Shown one piece after another: positions 9,366 through 17,770 of a stretch of DNA of 64,000 nt. The notes beneath the pieces are model-generated. The model did no database searches and had not been told where the DNA came from. It saw nothing but the letters and a program-made list of their open reading frames with translations. Within the stretch, counting starts at the first letter, position 1; each line of letters opens with the position of its first letter. This DNA comes from Myroides oncorhynchi (GTDB taxonomy: Bacteria; Bacteroidota; Bacteroidia; Flavobacteriales; Flavobacteriaceae), in contig NZ_JAJJMP010000001.1 in NCBI RefSeq assembly GCF_020905415.1, forward strand, positions 3,793,501-3,857,500, in the 5' to 3' direction. The position numbers and the translations under genes were made by a program.

Positions 9366-12300
9366 TTAAAAAGTAATATCAATTCCTAAAGAGAATGTTT
9401 TTAACATCGGATAACGCATTCCATTACCTGCATTAGGTGATAATTCTGGATCTGCTCCATCAATTACTTCGGGATCCATTGTTTTTAACACTCTAAACAT
9501 TGGTGAATAAGTCCATAAGTTCTGTCCTGAAAAGAAAATCCTCAAACTCTCTATCTTATTCTTTTCTAGCATCTGTTTAGGAAAGTTATATCCTATCGTT
9601 AAGTTCTTTAATCTGATATAAGCTGCATTCTGAATATATTTACTTTGTTGCACTTGAAGTTCTCCTCTACTATTTAGAGCGACATACCCTCTCATGCGTG
9701 GAAAATAAGCATCAGGATTTTCTTCTGACCACATCATATCACCCATCTTTGTTGGATGCCAACTATAAGGTCTATTATATGCTCCCCAGAATAAAGAATT
9801 ATCTGCTCCTGGCCAAAAATCACGCTTACCAACTCCTTGAAAAAATGCAGATACAAAAAAATTATTCCATTCTAAATCTGTATTAAATCCAAAATTGAAA
9901 CGAGGAGTTGAGTTACCAATTATTCTTCTATCACCAGGGTTATTTACTGTGTTATCTCCAATATTAATTACTCCATCTCCATTTAGATCGGCAAATTTAA
10001 TATCTCCTGGCAACAGAATATTCGCTGCAGAAACACGGATATAGCTTTGATCTGCATGATTATTAATATCATTTTGATCGATAAAGTATCCAGCGTTTTC
10101 AAACCCCCATATTTCACCAATCTTCATTCCTTCATAATAAGTATTCAAGGAATTGGTAGGATTATTGAATTTTGTAATCTCAGATTGATTATCTGAAAGA
10201 ATAAAACGGAATTTATAAGTCAATGGTTTTTTGAAATTTATTTTATCTTTCCAAGCAATAGATAACTCCCAACCTTTTGTTTCTAAATCAGCATAGTTGC
10301 CTTTTGGTTCTGTTGCTCCAAATACTTGTGGAAGGGGTGTTCCTTGAGTGTACATATCAGTCGTAGCTCGTTTATACCAATCAAATGAAGTTGTTAATCT
10401 TCGGTTGAACCATTCGGTATCAAAACCGATATTGAAAGTAGTTGCTTTCTCCCATGTTAGTCCATTTGGTATAACATTTGGTTTATTAGTGTACAACGGA
10501 TTCTTACCATTTAGCAATACATTTAATTGATTAACAGACATCGTTTCTAAGTATTGATAGGGAGAAATATTACCATTACCTAAAGAACCATAAGAGGCTC
10601 TGAATTTCAACCCTGGTAATACATCTACTAAACGACTGTTTTGCCAAAAGTTTTCTTGTGATACACGATATCCTACAGAAGTAGATGGAAAAAATCCCCA
10701 TTGTTGATTTTGTGGAAACTTTGAAGAACCGTCATATCGTCCGTTTACTTCTATAAAATATTTTTCTTGGAAATTATAATTCAATCGAAAGAATGCTCCT
10801 AAAGTAGCCCATTGATATCCTCCTCCTTTTAAAACAATATTTTCACCAGTTGCTAATCCAAAATCAGGTAATTGAGAATTAGTTAATTCATTGCGTTCTA
10901 AAGTCCGTTTATCTAAACGTAATTTCTCATAATTGTATCCTATCAATCCTTTAATATGATGTCCGCCTAACTGTTTTTGATACTCTGCATAAAGGTTCAT
11001 TCCTTTATATGTTGTCTTCTCTTGTAGCTCTTCTAATTTATTTTCTCCTCTTTCTAGCAGCTCTCCTGGTTTTGTACTATAAGGAACAGGTGTATACTGT
11101 TTTTTCTCTACTTCATTTAAATTTCTGAATGTAAAATCCCCATATAGTTTTAGGTCATCCTTAATAATATCTGCTACAAAACTTGTTGTATTTCTTAATT
11201 GTTGCCTATTCGTATCTGAATAGTTTCCTCCTGACACAAAACTTCCAAATACAATTGCTGCATTATGTGTTAGTGTTCCATCTGGATTAAACATCATTGC
11301 TACAGGAAACGCTTCATCTGATATTCTACGCCAAACTGGTGTATCTGAAGGATGATTTAGAATAGGAAAAAAATAATCCATTTCAGCATACTCAAAATTA
11401 TTTTCTAACTTTAACCAGCTTGTAGCTTGCAATGATCCTTTACCTCTTAAATTATACATATTGAATTTATCAGGATTGTATCTAAAAACACCGTCTTGAG
11501 AATTTACTCTACCTGATAGATAATAACTTGCTTTTTCACCACCACCACTCGCACTTAAATTATATTCTTGTGCTGTAATCATATCTGCATACAGTTCTTT
11601 CATCCAATCTGTATTTCCATAATATACATATTTACCAGTCGCTGGATCAATATCTACTTTACTCAAACTTGGATTTTCGGTACGTTCTTTTAGTTGTTGT
11701 AAATATTCCATTGAAAAAGGAAAAACACTATTTGCTTTTGAAGGATGCATCTTATAATCATTCCAAGAATAATATGCCTCATCAAATTGTTTTGCCCATT
11801 GATATCCATTAGTCACTAAATCAGGTTTAACTGTGTGATCTAAAACAGAAAAAGAGGTAGAGAAATTAATCTTTGACTTTTCATTCTTAGAAGTTTTAGT
11901 AGTGATCAAAACTACTCCAAAACTTCCCCTTGCTCCATAAATAGCCGCAGAGGCAGCATCTTTAAGAACAGACACACTCTCTATATCATTAGGGTTTAAT
12001 AATGAAGGATCACCAGGTACACCATCAATTAACACCAAAGCATTTCCACCTCCTCCAATGGAAGTTGTTCCACGTACATTAAAGGTAGCACTACGAGTAG
12101 GCTTTCCATCCCCAATAATAAGGTTTAGGTTTCCTATTTCCCCCTGCAATGCCTTAGCTACATTAGAAACAGGGCGATCTTTAAATACCTCTGCCCCAAC
12201 TTGATCTACTGCTCCAGTAACATTTACTCGTTTTTGTTTTCCATATCCCACTACCACAATCTCATCTAAACTAGTCTGATCCTCATTCATAACTATTTTC

Positions 12301-12851
12301 ATAGAGTTATGAGCAAGAATTTCAACTGTCTTATACCCAATAAAAGAGATCTCCAACTTATCTTTACCAATGACCGCATCTAGCTCGAAGTTTCCATCCA
12401 GATCAGTACTAACCCCATGATTAGTTTCCTTTAGAATGATTGATGCTCCAGGTACACCTAATCCATGGCTATCTTTTACATTACCTCTAACTTTCTGTGT
12501 TTTAACTTCAGCTAATTTTACAGAAATAGTATTACCAGTGATTTGATAAGTTATCCCATACTGCTTAGACAAATAATCCAAAACAGTTTGAATATCTTTT
12601 GCATTAATACTCATGTCTACTTTTTTAGACAGTACTGTTACTTGATCACTATAGATCAGAGTATAATCAGATTGTTTTTTTATCGAATTAAATACATCAG
12701 TTATAGATGCTTGATTTAACTGTATCGAGATAGGTGATACTGTTTTTTGTTGTGCGTAGATACCTTCAATGCTTAATAACTGTAAAAAAAGCAAAGCAGT
12801 AGCTAAGGGAGTATATAATTTCTTACCTCCATTAAATAATTTGAGATACAT
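9366..12851 (-). CDS. SusC-like TonB-dependent outer membrane transporter with STN domain, locus 1
   Basis: 1161 residues. In order: signal peptide to about AQ at 34; an STN secretin/TonB short N-terminal signalling domain (~45-113); a carboxypeptidase-regulatory-like domain (~120-190) with the VPGASIILKE and SFIGYKT motifs; a TonB-box-like DEIVVVGYG segment; a plug domain (~200-320) with NVRGTTSIGGG, VLIDGVPGD and SVLKDAASAAIYGARGSFGV; and a ~830-residue beta barrel ending in Phe. The STN domain is used by FecR/ECF-type surface signalling, matching the sigma/anti-sigma pair upstream. That pair is now separated from susC1 by an insertion sequence. Import of the phosphoesterase-released or phosphorylated ligand is inferred from operon content. 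Confidence 0.93.
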   Translation of the reverse strand: MYLKLFNGGKKLYTPLATALLFLQLLSIEGIYAQQKTVSPISIQLNQASITDVFNSIKKQSDYTLIYSDQVTVLSKKVDMSINAKDIQTVLDYLSKQYGITYQITGNTISVKLAEVKTQKVRGNVKDSHGLGVPGASIILKETNHGVSTDLDGNFELDAVIGKDKLEISFIGYKTVEILAHNSMKIVMNEDQTSLDEIVVVGYGKQKRVNVTGAVDQVGAEVFKDRPVSNVAKALQGEIGNLNLIIGDGKPTRSATFNVRGTTSIGGGGNALVLIDGVPGDPSLLNPNDIESVSVLKDAASAAIYGARGSFGVVLITTKTSKNEKSKINFSTSFSVLDHTVKPDLVTNGYQWAKQFDEAYYSWNDYKMHPSKANSVFPFSMEYLQQLKERTENPSLSKVDIDPATGKYVYYGNTDWMKELYADMITAQEYNLSASGGGEKASYYLSGRVNSQDGVFRYNPDKFNMYNLRGKGSLQATSWLKLENNFEYAEMDYFFPILNHPSDTPVWRRISDEAFPVAMMFNPDGTLTHNAAIVFGSFVSGGNYSDTNRQQLRNTTSFVADIIKDDLKLYGDFTFRNLNEVEKKQYTPVPYSTKPGELLERGENKLEELQEKTTYKGMNLYAEYQKQLGGHHIKGLIGYNYEKLRLDKRTLERNELTNSQLPDFGLATGENIVLKGGGYQWATLGAFFRLNYNFQEKYFIEVNGRYDGSSKFPQNQQWGFFPSTSVGYRVSQENFWQNSRLVDVLPGLKFRASYGSLGNGNISPYQYLETMSVNQLNVLLNGKNPLYTNKPNVIPNGLTWEKATTFNIGFDTEWFNRRLTTSFDWYKRATTDMYTQGTPLPQVFGATEPKGNYADLETKGWELSIAWKDKINFKKPLTYKFRFILSDNQSEITKFNNPTNSLNTYYEGMKIGEIWGFENAGYFIDQNDINNHADQSYIRVSAANILLPGDIKFADLNGDGVINIGDNTVNNPGDRRIIGNSTPRFNFGFNTDLEWNNFFVSAFFQGVGKRDFWPGADNSLFWGAYNRPYSWHPTKMGDMMWSEENPDAYFPRMRGYVALNSRGELQVQQSKYIQNAAYIRLKNLTIGYNFPKQMLEKNKIESLRIFFSGQNLWTYSPMFRVLKTMDPEVIDGADPELSPNAGNGMRYPMLKTFSLGIDITF

Positions 12852-12887
12852 AATTGTTATCTTTGTTTTTTAGTTAATTGACTTAAT

Positions 12888-12903
12888 TGATAATTAATTA
12901 TCA
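12888..12903. promoter_or_regulatory. Perfect 16-bp palindrome upstream of susC1
   Basis: TGATAATTAATTATCA is a perfect palindrome 37 bases before the susC1 start. It could be an operator or a 5'-UTR hairpin. It resembles a Fur-box half-site pair but with a 2-bp rather than 1-bp centre, so a Fur assignment is not made. Confidence 0.4.
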
Positions 12904-12908
12904 GTTTT

Positions 12909-12942
12909 AAACCTGTGCAATGCTGCAACATTGTATAGGTTT
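12909..12942. promoter_or_regulatory. Inverted repeat in the susC1 leader
   Basis: Two 14-base arms (AAACCTGTGCAATG and CATTGTATAGGTTT) pair with two wobble positions around a 6-base loop. On the plus strand it is followed by TCTTTTTT, so it could terminate antisense transcription. On the minus strand it would be a leader hairpin of susC1. Confidence 0.45.
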
Positions 12943-13022
12943 TCTTTTTTGCTAAATAATAGTAAGGTGTTTTTTCATATAAAAGTGTTGTGATTACATA
13001 CTAGTTATCATTAGTGTCCGAT

Positions 13023-13074
13023 AAAACTTATTATCAATAGAGTTTTTAGTCATATTGTATTGATAATAAGTTTT
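13023..13074. terminator. Long hairpin near the IS left end
   Basis: The arms at 13023-13039 and 13058-13074 are perfectly complementary over 17 bases. It lies between the transposase stop and the IS terminus and probably acts as terminator for transposase or for transcription leaving the element. Confidence 0.6.
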
Positions 13075-13113
13075 ATACTTTTTTTATTTCCTACTAAGGC
13101 TAAAAATAGGCTG

Positions 13114-14331
13114 TCAGAACAAAGAGAGCTGTTTTATCTCTTGATCTTCAATAATCCAATCTTGTTCAGGGTTTTCTAAGAAATGTAATAGTTTAATGTA
13201 GTTAAACAGGTGAATCTTACAAAAACTCACCAAGTTTGAAAAAGCCCAACTTCGTGTAAGCTTTTTCTTAACTACAGATATAAGTAAATTTACTATTAAG
13301 ACACAGTATATCTGTATTTTAATAGCATTCTCATTATCTCCTAAAAAATACTTTAAAGGGAAATTCTGTTTGAGCTGTTTAAAGACAAGTTCTATTTGCC
13401 ATCTAAGTTTATATAAAGCAGCTATCATATCTGATCTTAATTGAAAGAGGTTAGTAATAAACTCAAAAACTCTCTTATTTTCTCTATCATAAAATTTCAC
13501 TTTGCGTAGTTTAAGCTTGGTTAAGATATTGTTTTCTTTAATACTAACTTCAATGATTTGGTCTTGTAATACACCACTATGTTGGTGTTCAGGGATTTGA
13601 TTAGCTTCTATTATATCATAATTTGCATTGTCTTTTATCCTTGTTACAAAGCCAGTTTGGTACTCTGAAAAATGTTTAAATGCCTTGTAATCATTGTACC
13701 CTTTGTCAAAAACATAAATGGTATTATCATCACATTTAAGTTTCTTTAAAAAATTATGATCATGTGTTGCTGCTGAACTAAACCACACCATATTGGGAAC
13801 CTTTTCATCAGCATTAATCACTGAGTGAACTTTTATACCTCCTTTTGATTTTCCATCTTTGGATTTACGACCTACACAGCTTAATATATCCTTAAATAGG
13901 CTTAGGGTGCTACTATCAACAAGCTTTACTTGCTTTTTGATAACATCTTTAATTCGGCTGTCCGATAACTTATTTGTGTATTTACTAAGAAGTTGATTAT
14001 AGACATCTTCGAAAAACCTCACTTCTCTATTTTTATTAGCATCTGATAAAGTACTACGTTTAGGGATATGATTTAATTGGAATCCTTTGGTTTTCCCTGA
14101 TAAGCCAAGCATTGCACCAGATACTTCACGAAGTGAATTACATTTGGCAAAACAACAAAAAAGCATACTTATTAGATGGTCTTTGGATTTGAATTTCTTT
14201 ACATAATAATCAGAGTTAGTATTTACTACTGCCGATTTAATAATCTCATCATCTATTAAAGAAATCAGCTGTCCGAATACGGATTTACTTGAAAAATATG
14301 TACTTTTACTCATCGTGTTTATGGTTTGCAA
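13114..14331 (-). CDS. IS4-family DDE transposase
   Basis: 405 residues, full length for this family (N-terminal DUF4372-like region, then DDE_Tnp_1). Acidic residues are seen in VKLVDSSTLSLF (first Asp), VFDKGYNDYKAF (second Asp) and YKLRWQIELVFKQLK. The last fits the IS4 signature Y-x2-R-x3-E-x6-K exactly, giving the catalytic Glu. An alternative start six codons downstream (14313) is also reasonable. The reading frame is uninterrupted and both IS ends are present, so the enzyme is probably functional. It is unrelated to the SusCD genes on either side. Confidence 0.93.
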   Translation of the reverse strand: MQTINTMSKSTYFSSKSVFGQLISLIDDEIIKSAVVNTNSDYYVKKFKSKDHLISMLFCCFAKCNSLREVSGAMLGLSGKTKGFQLNHIPKRSTLSDANKNREVRFFEDVYNQLLSKYTNKLSDSRIKDVIKKQVKLVDSSTLSLFKDILSCVGRKSKDGKSKGGIKVHSVINADEKVPNMVWFSSAATHDHNFLKKLKCDDNTIYVFDKGYNDYKAFKHFSEYQTGFVTRIKDNANYDIIEANQIPEHQHSGVLQDQIIEVSIKENNILTKLKLRKVKFYDRENKRVFEFITNLFQLRSDMIAALYKLRWQIELVFKQLKQNFPLKYFLGDNENAIKIQIYCVLIVNLLISVVKKKLTRSWAFSNLVSFCKIHLFNYIKLLHFLENPEQDWIIEDQEIKQLSLF

Positions 14332-14352
14332 GACTAAACTACGATAACTTTT

Positions 14353-14376
14353 TAGAAGCCAGCATGCTGGCTTCTT
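14353..14376 (+). terminator. Palindromic hairpin at the 5' side of the transposase gene
   Basis: AGAAGCCAGCATGCTGGCTTCT is followed by T7 on the plus strand, a textbook terminator in that direction. On the minus strand it lies just upstream of the transposase start and could form when transcripts read in from fecR, which would limit transposase translation; such a role is inferred. Confidence 0.65.
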
Positions 14377-14413
14377 TTTTTATCTCATATTTTAATCGGA
14401 CAACAATGACTAG

Positions 14414-15337
14414 TTATTTTAAATACAATACGATTTGTCCATCTTTTTGTTTCTGATACTTTACCCCATAAATAAATTGTAAGCTCTGAAGGATATCACT
14501 TACTTTATCACTAGTAAAATCTCCACTAATTGTTGTCGTTGGTATTTCTCCAGCAGGGAGTTTCAGTCTAATATTAAAACGTCTATTTAATACTGTAACA
14601 ACCTCATCAATACACATTTGATTAAACTTCACCTCTCCTTTATACCATAAGTTAAACTGTCCTTCTTCTAGCGTACTTTTGCTTAAATCGTCATGATTAA
14701 CCAAAGTCACTCTTTCATTTTTGATTAGTACTACACTATTGTGACTTTGTTTGTCTTCTACTTTGACTTTTCCTTCATATACACTTACTTCAACAGTCTC
14801 ATTAGGGCTATCATTGACATTAAATTTAGTTCCCAATACATGCGTATTTAACTTAGGGCTCACAACAATAAATGGAGTATCAGTAGAAGTATGTTTAACT
14901 TCAAAAAAGGCTTCTCCTACTAGCTGTACTTCGCGAATAGAACCGTTAAATATTTTGGGATAAATTAATTTACTATTAGAGTTTAAGTGAACATAAGTTG
15001 AGTCACTTAAATAAAACTGAAGTTGCTGTCCTTTATCAGCATAGTGTTCTACAAATTCTACATCTTCTTTAGTATAAAACATCGCATAAGACAACGATAA
15101 CAGAACAACAGCTACTGCAGCTACTTTATAATACAAGGTGCGAGAACTTTTCTTTTTAGGTTTAATTCTCTTATCGATTTTCTCTTTTATTTCTTCTCCT
15201 TGAGAAGAAGTTACATTATTAGGAGAAAGACCTTTTACTTGCATTCTTTCAAAATACTTATCGACTAATGCTTCTTCTTCTTTACTGGCTGTTTTATCAA
15301 CGTACTTCGATAAGATTTGTTTAAACTGTTTTATCAT
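14414..15337 (-). CDS. FecR-type anti-sigma factor, locus 1
   Basis: 307 residues: an N-terminal cytoplasmic sigma-binding segment (1-~75), one transmembrane helix (~78-95, VAAVAVVLLSLSYAMFY-like), a periplasmic FecR domain (~100-200, with AFFEV, FIVVSPKLNTHVLGTKFNV and YEGKVKV) and a DUF4974 C-terminal domain (~235-307) that contacts the STN domain of the cognate TonB receptor. It lies 95 bases after its ECF sigma gene. The stop codon at 14414-14416 lies inside the IS target duplication, so the protein end is preserved by the insertion. Family role: it senses ligand-loaded SusC through STN and releases the sigma factor. Confidence 0.92.
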   Translation of the reverse strand: MIKQFKQILSKYVDKTASKEEEALVDKYFERMQVKGLSPNNVTSSQGEEIKEKIDKRIKPKKKSSRTLYYKVAAVAVVLLSLSYAMFYTKEDVEFVEHYADKGQQLQFYLSDSTYVHLNSNSKLIYPKIFNGSIREVQLVGEAFFEVKHTSTDTPFIVVSPKLNTHVLGTKFNVNDSPNETVEVSVYEGKVKVEDKQSHNSVVLIKNERVTLVNHDDLSKSTLEEGQFNLWYKGEVKFNQMCIDEVVTVLNRRFNIRLKLPAGEIPTTTISGDFTSDKVSDILQSLQFIYGVKYQKQKDGQIVLYLK

Positions 15338-15432
15338 TCTTGTTATGTTTTATACTATGATGTTCTAATTTTTTTAAAAACCCCTATGTATAAAATCACA
15401 CTTAACAATTAGATAATACAGTTAATCATTAC

Positions 15433-15972
15433 TTAACACATAATAGACAATAAGACTGAGAAATGAAAGTCAGTAATATAACGTGTATTTCCTCTTAAAA
15501 GCTTTAGTGCTTTATTAATTTGATTTTCAACAGTACTCTCAGATACATTCATCTTCAACGCTATCTCCTTATAAGATAATTGTTCGTAAAAGCGCATTTT
15601 AAATATTGCTAAACACTTATCTGGCAACAATGAACATGCTGTCTGATCAATCTCACTTAACAGTTGTTGTTTAATCAAATCGAATTGAACATCGTCTAAC
15701 TCTGGAACTAATGCTGCAATGTTTTCTATTTGTATTTGATCAAAGCGTCTAGTATTCAATGACTTTGCACATTGGTTTCGGACAGATTGAAAAAAGTAGG
15801 CTCTAGGTAATTCTACTTCGACACCCTCCATTCTGTTCCAATAGTCAATAAAAACTTCTTGTACAATATCTTCTGCTATTGCTTTATCTCTTAGCACATT
15901 AAAAGCATATATATATAACTCAGCCCAATGCTTTTCATATAAAGAATCAAACTTTTTCTCTTTACTTATCAT
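15433..15972 (-). CDS. ECF RNA polymerase sigma factor, locus 1
   Basis: 179 residues. Region 2 is seen as ...DIVQEVFIDYWNR (~37-49) and region 4 as FYEQLSYKEIALKMNVSESTVENQINKALKLLR (~128-160), the helix-turn-helix for -35 recognition. The C-terminus ends in a short hydrophobic tail (FHFSVLLSIMC). It is the first gene of a sigma/anti-sigma pair and probably drives expression of SusCD locus 1 and perhaps locus 2, which has a STN-bearing SusC but no sigma of its own. It starts 209 bases downstream of the EEP2 reading frame of locus 2. Confidence 0.92.
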   Translation of the reverse strand: MISKEKKFDSLYEKHWAELYIYAFNVLRDKAIAEDIVQEVFIDYWNRMEGVEVELPRAYFFQSVRNQCAKSLNTRRFDQIQIENIAALVPELDDVQFDLIKQQLLSEIDQTACSLLPDKCLAIFKMRFYEQLSYKEIALKMNVSESTVENQINKALKLLRGNTRYITDFHFSVLLSIMC

Positions 15973-16181
15973 AGTGTATTACTGCTTATTAGTCCGTTTT
16001 TGTACTAGATCAAATGTAACATTATAGCTTATCTCCAATTTTATTAAATCGTTAAGATTAACTACTAATAATTAAATCATATTCAACATTCAGGTTCAAA
16101 TACTTTATAAAAAGCACTTGTTTCTTGTTTTTTTATTACAAAAAAAAGAGAGCGTATCACTACGCTCCCTTATTTTATATA

Positions 16182-16916
16182 CTATTCTAAAGTAAAATCA
16201 CTTAACATCATATTGTGATCTGAGAGACTATCTAATGGATAGACAGCTTGTCTCTGTATCATTATTCTACTAAGAATAGATTTGACGATAAAGTCTATCT
16301 TCTTTATACTTCTTTCAGTAGGTATTGTCCATTGTTTTGTAAAGCGACTATCAAATACAAAAGCCTCTTTTAAAATAGCAATAGGAGTTTCTGATTCAAT
16401 AGCATTAAAATCACCTGTCAATACATCTATCTTAATAGACTTGCCTATTTGAACAACTTCCTTAGCCTGTAAAACCCTACTTTCATTACTCTGACTAGCT
16501 AAATGAGTAGTCGCTACAGTTAATCTTTTTCCATTACCTAGATCTAAGCTACACACCAACAATCCTCTCTTCTCTTCTGTCTCTACAATGTATGGCAAAG
16601 GATAAAAAGCACTCTCTACAATAGGAAACTTAGATAAAATACCGATTCCATAAGCTCCTGCTGCAAATTCTATAGTCTTTCCGAACTCATAGTACATACC
16701 CGTACGCAGTGCTAATTCAGCTATCTGATTTAGTGTTATCCCTGAACGTCTATTATTGACATCTAACTCTTGAAGTGTTACAATATCAACAGATTTACTA
16801 TTAACAATAGCAGCAAGCGAATTAATATCTACAAAATGATCTGTGTCATTTGCTGCTACAAAATGGTGGACATTAAAATTAAGCAGTCTTACTTCTTCTT
16901 TTTTTTTTGAGCAAAA
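16182..16916 (-). CDS. Second EEP phosphoesterase domain of locus 2, reachable only by -1 frameshift (or broken gene)
   Basis: An open frame runs from 16916 to 16182. It has every EEP motif: LLNFNVHH, LQELD, TTHLAS, TGDFNA, KIDFIV and SDHNMM. There is no ATG, GTG or TTG before the catalytic N and E motifs; the first ATG (16697) would remove them. The frame also has no signal peptide. The preceding EEP gene ends in KKKKK-stop at an A10 tract, and a -1 shift there gives K-E-E-V-R-L-L and joins the two domains. The product would be an exported protein of about 530 residues with two EEP domains. Alternatives are a deletion fusion that is now a pseudogene, phase variation, or an assembly error in the homopolymer. 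Confidence 0.6.
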   Translation of the reverse strand, partial: FCSKKKEEVRLLNFNVHHFVAANDTDHFVDINSLAAIVNSKSVDIVTLQELDVNNRRSGITLNQIAELALRTGMYYEFGKTIEFAAGAYGIGILSKFPIVESAFYPLPYIVETEEKRGLLVCSLDLGNGKRLTVATTHLASQSNESRVLQAKEVVQIGKSIKIDVLTGDFNAIESETPIAILKEAFVFDSRFTKQWTIPTERSIKKIDFIVKSILSRIMIQRQAVYPLDSLSDHNMMLSDFTLE

Positions 16917-17770
16917 TCAACTTTACTAACCCATCTAAATTCTGCCATAACAGGATAATGATCAGAAGCAAACCTCGCTCCTCTCTGAATATCTAATTCC
17001 TGATATTTCCAAGGTGCTAAATCTCCGCCTTTACTAAAGATATAATCAATTCTATTAGTAGGTTTTGCTTCTATATCCCATGCATTAAATGTATATCCTA
17101 ATTCCGCTTTATTAGTCGCCTGATCCCTAGTATCTAAGAAACCTAGATCTATTATCTTCTGATAAGGAACATCTGTAGGAGGTAAATTCAAATCACCTGT
17201 CAAAATAATTGTTTCATCTTTTACAATTAGTTTTAATTGAGATGCTATTATCTCAACGCTTTTCTCGCGAGCAATTCTTCCTTTATGGTCAAAGTGAGTA
17301 TTTATAAATACAAAACTTCTCTTTGTATTCTTATCTTCTAATTTAGCCCATGTAGCTACTCTAGGTAAAGAAGAGTCCCAAGAAATCATTCCTTTATGTG
17401 TTGGATCTTCTGCTAACCAGAAAGTTCCACTATCTAATAGTTTAAAGCGATCTTTAGCGTAGAATATAGGACTAAACTCTCCTTTGTTTCCAGATTCTCT
17501 TCCCTCCCCTACAAAATCATAACTTGTCAATAATCCTTGAAGATCAACTAACTGACCATAGGTTACTTCTTGCATTCCTACAAGATCAACTTCATTAAAT
17601 CGAACGATTTCAGCCACCCAATCTTTTCTATTACTCCATTGATTAATACCATCTTTAGGAGTGTCCATTCTAACATTAAATGTCATAGTCTTTAATGTTT
17701 CTGGTTTCTGTTGTTGAGCGAATAAATTAAATGTAACTAATACAATTAATAAAGCTATATTTCTTACCAT
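16889..17770 (-). CDS. Exported EEP-family phosphoesterase, locus 2
   Basis: 293 residues with signal peptide (cleavage near AQQ at 18-20) and a complete EEP domain: MTFNVRMD, MQEV, FINTHFDH, TGDLN, NRIDYIFS and SDHYPV. Its ATG lies inside the last codons of susD2 (ATGGTAA overlap), so it is translationally coupled. Homologues are nucleases, inositol-phosphate phosphatases or sphingomyelinases; which applies here is unclear. The gene ends in an A10 run encoding five Lys before the stop. The same run contains A AAA AAG in the zero frame, the dnaX-type -1 slippery heptamer. Confidence 0.85.
   Translation of the reverse strand: MVRNIALLIVLVTFNLFAQQQKPETLKTMTFNVRMDTPKDGINQWSNRKDWVAEIVRFNEVDLVGMQEVTYGQLVDLQGLLTSYDFVGEGRESGNKGEFSPIFYAKDRFKLLDSGTFWLAEDPTHKGMISWDSSLPRVATWAKLEDKNTKRSFVFINTHFDHKGRIAREKSVEIIASQLKLIVKDETIILTGDLNLPPTDVPYQKIIDLGFLDTRDQATNKAELGYTFNAWDIEAKPTNRIDYIFSKGGDLAPWKYQELDIQRGARFASDHYPVMAEFRWVSKVDFAQKKKKK
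16898..16904 (-). promoter_or_regulatory. Candidate -1 ribosomal frameshift site (A AAA AAG)
   Basis: On the minus strand the zero frame reads CAA AAA AAA AAG AAG AAG TAA. The heptamer A AAA AAG is placed in the correct frame for tandem slippage, and the -1 frame continues GAA GAA GTA into the intact second EEP domain. The 10-A run could equally permit transcriptional slippage. No clear downstream stem-loop was found. Confidence 0.5.

Larger units (their letters stand above)
13009..14408 (-). mobile_element. Complete IS4-family insertion sequence (1400 bp) with 9-bp target duplication
   Basis: The ends are imperfect inverted repeats, CATTAGTGTCCGATAAAA at 13009 and CATTGTTGTCCGATTAAAA read inward from 14408. 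The element is flanked by the direct repeat ACTAGTTAT at 13000-13008 and 14409-14417. Inside lies one transposase gene. The element also has strong hairpins near each end: 13023-13074 (17-bp perfect arms) and 14353-14376 (palindromic stem followed by T7 on the plus strand). Intact ends, intact transposase and perfect target duplication suggest a recent insertion. The right target duplication contains the fecR stop codon. Confidence 0.93.

Noticed and set aside
12888..12903. Fur box in front of susC1
   Set aside because: The spacing between half-sites is 2 rather than 1 base and the palindrome is very AT-rich; reported only as an unspecific palindrome.
16182..16697. A separate EEP gene starting at ATG 16697
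   Set aside because: That start would remove the catalytic Asn and Glu motifs and leave no signal peptide; the frame continues upstream to the A10 tract.
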